Assembly: GCA_023229605.1 (NCBI GenBank)
Contig: JALNYY010000168.1
Coordinates: 1 to 8,545 of the forward strand
From: Methylobacter sp.
GTDB taxonomy: Bacteria > Pseudomonadota > Gammaproteobacteria > Methylococcales > Methylomonadaceae
Length of the DNA stretch: 8,545 bases
Reading direction: 5' to 3'
Part shown: positions 6,710 through 8,545 of the stretch, piece by piece
Layout of the letters: the number at the start of each line of letters is the position of its first letter
Numbering within the stretch: position 1 is the stretch's first letter
The notes under the pieces: generated by a model
Told to the model about the DNA's origin: nothing
What the model saw: the letters and a program-made list of their open reading frames with translations, nothing else
Databases searched by the model: none
Program-made: the position numbers and the translations under genes

Positions 6710-7418
6710 TAAAAAAGGCAATAATCCGGTACTGGCGGTAGGCTATCTGTTTAAAGGTCTTGCATTACTGGGCAGACCGGAATTGCGCAAATTCATCATC
6801 ATTCCGATGCTGATCAACGTGGTGCTGTACAGCGTAGCCTTAACCTTGGGCTATTTTTATATTTCCGATTTGATCGACCAATTCATCCCAAGCTGGCTGC
6901 ATTGGCTGAGCTGGATATTATGGCCGCTGTTCTTTATCAGTTTTTTTATCGGCGGATTTTTCACCTTTACGGTATTGGCGAACCTGCTGGCCGCGCCTTT
7001 TTACGGGAAATTATCCGCAAAAACGCTGGCGATGATCAACGGACAAGCTGTAGCAACCGCCGAACAGCCGTTGCTTAAAGTCCTGCTTGCGGAAACCAAG
7101 CGTATCGGCTATCTGGCGACTAGAGCCTTGCCGTTGCTGATACTGTCGATTATCCCAGGCATCAATGTAATTGCGCCTTTTTTATGGGCGCTATTCGGGG
7201 CCTGGGGTATGGCGCTGGAATATATGGCTTATCCACTGGAAAACCAGGGTGTGTTGTTTTCCGAGCAAAAAGAGCTGGTCAAAAGCGTCAGGCTGGGCGC
7301 GTTGAGTTTCGGCGGGGTGGCGGTGATGGGGCTTACTATCCCTGTGTTGAATATCATCGTCGCACCGGCTGCGGTGATTGGAGCGACTATTTACCTTAAT
7401 GAGATAAAGCGGGATTAA
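6699..7418 (+). CDS. cysZ: CysZ-like sulfate transporter (EI24 domain)
   Basis: This is an inner-membrane protein of 239 residues related to E. coli CysZ, which carries sulfate into the cytoplasm for cysteine synthesis. Shared features include a leading GYLFKGLALLGRPELRKFII (E. coli has a similar GWKLVSQPGIRRFVILP), WLHWLSWILWP, ANLLAAPFYGKL, the LLILSIIPGINVIAPFLWAL segment and EYMAYPLENQGV. Hydrophobic stretches lie near 31-55, 67-98, 142-175 and 203-233. The ATG at 6699 is inside the end of mtnA (11-bp overlap), with GAGAGG 8 bp before it, so translation is probably coupled. The link to methionine salvage fits sulfur supply, though no direct functional tie is proven. Members of this family are sometimes listed only as EI24 domain proteins. 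Confidence 0.88.
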   Translation: MQFDKKGNNPVLAVGYLFKGLALLGRPELRKFIIIPMLINVVLYSVALTLGYFYISDLIDQFIPSWLHWLSWILWPLFFISFFIGGFFTFTVLANLLAAPFYGKLSAKTLAMINGQAVATAEQPLLKVLLAETKRIGYLATRALPLLILSIIPGINVIAPFLWALFGAWGMALEYMAYPLENQGVLFSEQKELVKSVRLGALSFGGVAVMGLTIPVLNIIVAPAAVIGATIYLNEIKRD

Positions 7419-7759
7419 ACTGTAGTAGTATAATAAAAATGGGCGCCCGGATAAGCTATCAAGCATGGCGTACTTGAGAAAGAATTGAAGCCAAGCGTCT
7501 CTGTTAACGGGTTATGTTATTGGTACGGACTTTTAAGAGGCGCTTGAAATCTCCCTCGACGCGTTTAAAGCCGCTTATTTGGTTCGTTATCGATGTGGGG
7601 TATTTGTGTTGATAACAATAGTTCCCGGCAGCGATAGAATATGCGTCCCACGTAGCGTTTTTAAGCAGTAATCAAGCCAGGTTACATTTAGCAGCGTTAA
7701 ATTCGAGTATGATTAATCCCGTTCAACCAATGTTTATCTACTGATTCATAGGACAGATG
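7419..7759. other. Non-coding gap between cysZ and the receiver gene
   Basis: This stretch of about 340 bp has no convincing gene. It holds an 8-bp palindrome GGGCGCCC (7441-7448) and a long-range inverted repeat, AAGCGTCTC (7493-7501) against GAGGCGCTT (7537-7545), with one G-U pair in RNA and a 35-bp loop. No clear terminator follows cysZ. The promoter of the receiver gene should lie here, but no good -35/-10 pair stands out. AGGA at 7750-7753 is the ribosome site for the next gene. Confidence 0.6.
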
Positions 7760-8143
7760 ATGCCTGGAAATATTTTAGTAGTGGAAGACGACGAAGAGAT
7801 TTCTCTGCTGCTGGAGTTTCTGCTGAGCAGGGAAGGATACCAAGTGTCCCTGGCAAAGGACGGGCATGCCGCTCAGCACTTTATTGAGCACAGGGACCCG
7901 CCGGATTTGGTGCTGTTGGATGTCATGCTGCCCTATGTGAGTGGTGTGCATTTGTTGGAGAAAATGCGCGCTATGCCCACCTGGGCGAAAACGAAAATCA
8001 TCATGCTGACGGCCAAGTCCGGAGAAAAAGGCGTGGCGGATGCCTTAAGTTCAGGCGCGGACGATTTCATTGCCAAGCCGTTTAAACCCTTGGAGCTGGT
8101 CGCCCGTGTTAATCACCAACTGAGGCTTAAAAAGCGGCAATGA
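7760..8143 (+). CDS. Single-domain response regulator (receiver only)
   Basis: This cytoplasmic protein of 127 residues is made of one CheY-like receiver domain with no output domain. The acidic pocket is E9, D10, D11 (VVEDDEE), the phosphate acceptor is D54 (LVLLDVMLP), the switch threonine is T84 (IIMLTAKSG) and the conserved lysine is K106 (FIAKPFKPLEL). All are present, so it should be phosphorylated by a partner kinase, which is not in the window. After K106 only a short basic tail remains (LRLKKRQ), so it probably acts by protein contact. It overlaps the secreted TPR gene by ATGA, which suggests one transcript. I prefer ATG 7760 to ATG 7757 because AGGA (7750-7753) is 6 bp before it rather than 3. 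Confidence 0.93.
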   Translation: MPGNILVVEDDEEISLLLEFLLSREGYQVSLAKDGHAAQHFIEHRDPPDLVLLDVMLPYVSGVHLLEKMRAMPTWAKTKIIMLTAKSGEKGVADALSSGADDFIAKPFKPLELVARVNHQLRLKKRQ

Positions 8144-8545
8144 GGTCCAAATTTGCCGCCACCATTTTTATGGTTTGTTTGATTGGCCTGCTGCCGGCGC
8201 CTGCGGCGGCTGACAATGCCTGGCAAAACGCTCAGGCGTCGGTAGACATGAAGCAATGGGGCGATGCGGAGACGCAATTGAAAACATGGCTGGGCCAGCG
8301 TCCTCAGGATAGCGAAGCCCGTTTTTTATTGGCGCGTGTGCTGGCCTGGCAGGCCAAGTATGAGGAAAGCGTTGGGCAATACACGTTTTTGCTGCGGCTC
8401 GAGCCGAACAATGCCGATTATCTGCTGGGCTTGGGGCAAGTATATTTTTGGCAGAATAGGCCACGCGTAGCCATCCCTTTCCTGAAACGCGCTCAAAAAA
8501 GCGCGCCTCATTATGCAGAGGTATGGAAATTGCTGATACGCTGTC
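8140..8545 (+). CDS. Exported TPR-repeat protein, possibly YaiO-like (N-terminal part)
   Basis: The frame opens at ATG 8140, overlapping the receiver stop as ATGA, and stays open to the window end (135 codons and one base). The first 24 residues look like a Sec signal peptide: MRSKF, a hydrophobic run AATIFMVCLIGLLPAP, then AAA before D25. After it come tetratricopeptide-type helix pairs, at about 25-55, 58-91 (SEARFLLARVLAWQAKYEES) and 92-125 (ADYLLGLGQVYFWQNRPRVA), with a fourth starting at 126. Repeats with LAWQ and NADYLLGLGQV resemble the periplasmic TPR part found before YaiO-type outer-membrane barrels in polysaccharide-export loci; this is inference, since the barrel would lie beyond the window. 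No good ribosome site precedes the ATG, so it likely depends on coupling to the receiver gene. Confidence 0.85.
   Translation, partial: MRSKFAATIFMVCLIGLLPAPAAADNAWQNAQASVDMKQWGDAETQLKTWLGQRPQDSEARFLLARVLAWQAKYEESVGQYTFLLRLEPNNADYLLGLGQVYFWQNRPRVAIPFLKRAQKSAPHYAEVWKLLIRC

Noticed and set aside
7429..7434. Perfect TATAAT just after the cysZ stop
   Set aside because: No -35-like element lies at 16-18 bp upstream, and the region is AT-rich, so a chance match is likely.
7521..7536. Sigma-54-like TGGTACG on the + strand
   Set aside because: The required GC at the -12 element is missing.
7514..7612. Small frame of 32 codons in the gap after cysZ (MLLVRTFKRRLKSP...)
   Set aside because: It has no ribosome site, no recognisable motif, and its length is expected by chance.

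Overview
The window reads as chromosomal DNA of a gammaproteobacterium with moderate GC content. The protein families (a CysZ like that of E. coli, a deaminase/MtnA methionine-salvage pair as in pseudomonads, and RAYT/REP elements) fit this class. A methanotroph-like relative is possible but cannot be shown from the sequence alone.

Positions 1-4286 hold a + strand operon for an importer of the dipeptide/oligopeptide/nickel ABC family. It contains the end of a DppB/OppB-type permease (cut by the window edge), a long DppC/OppC-type permease, and one protein carrying both ATPase domains (a DppD-DppF or YejF-like fusion). A weak hairpin with a T-run follows. The substrate-binding protein is not in view. 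Two repeat families have entered this operon. Between the permeases is a REP-associated tyrosine transposase (RAYT) gene with a single in-frame TAA, bracketed by two inverted pairs of an 18-bp hairpin repeat. Inside the second permease gene, an unrelated hairpin-rich repeat is read through in frame and adds about 34 mostly polar, arginine-rich residues to a cytoplasmic loop.

Positions 4297-7418 are a sulfur/nucleoside salvage block. An MTA/SAH deaminase on the - strand diverges over 58 bp from mtnA on the + strand, and mtnA overlaps a cysZ-like gene by 11 bp. The deaminase converts methylthioadenosine to methylthioinosine. A phosphorylase, not in this window, would give methylthioribose-1-phosphate, the substrate of MtnA. 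CysZ brings in sulfate, so the block joins sulfur recovery with sulfur uptake.

Positions 7419-7759 are a non-coding gap with one long-range inverted repeat and no clear regulator site. After it come a receiver-only response regulator and, joined by an ATGA overlap, the first part of a secreted TPR protein that runs off the window end.

No clearly new system is seen. The points most worth a second look are the interrupted RAYT with its symmetrical repeat frame and the in-frame repeat insertion in the permease.
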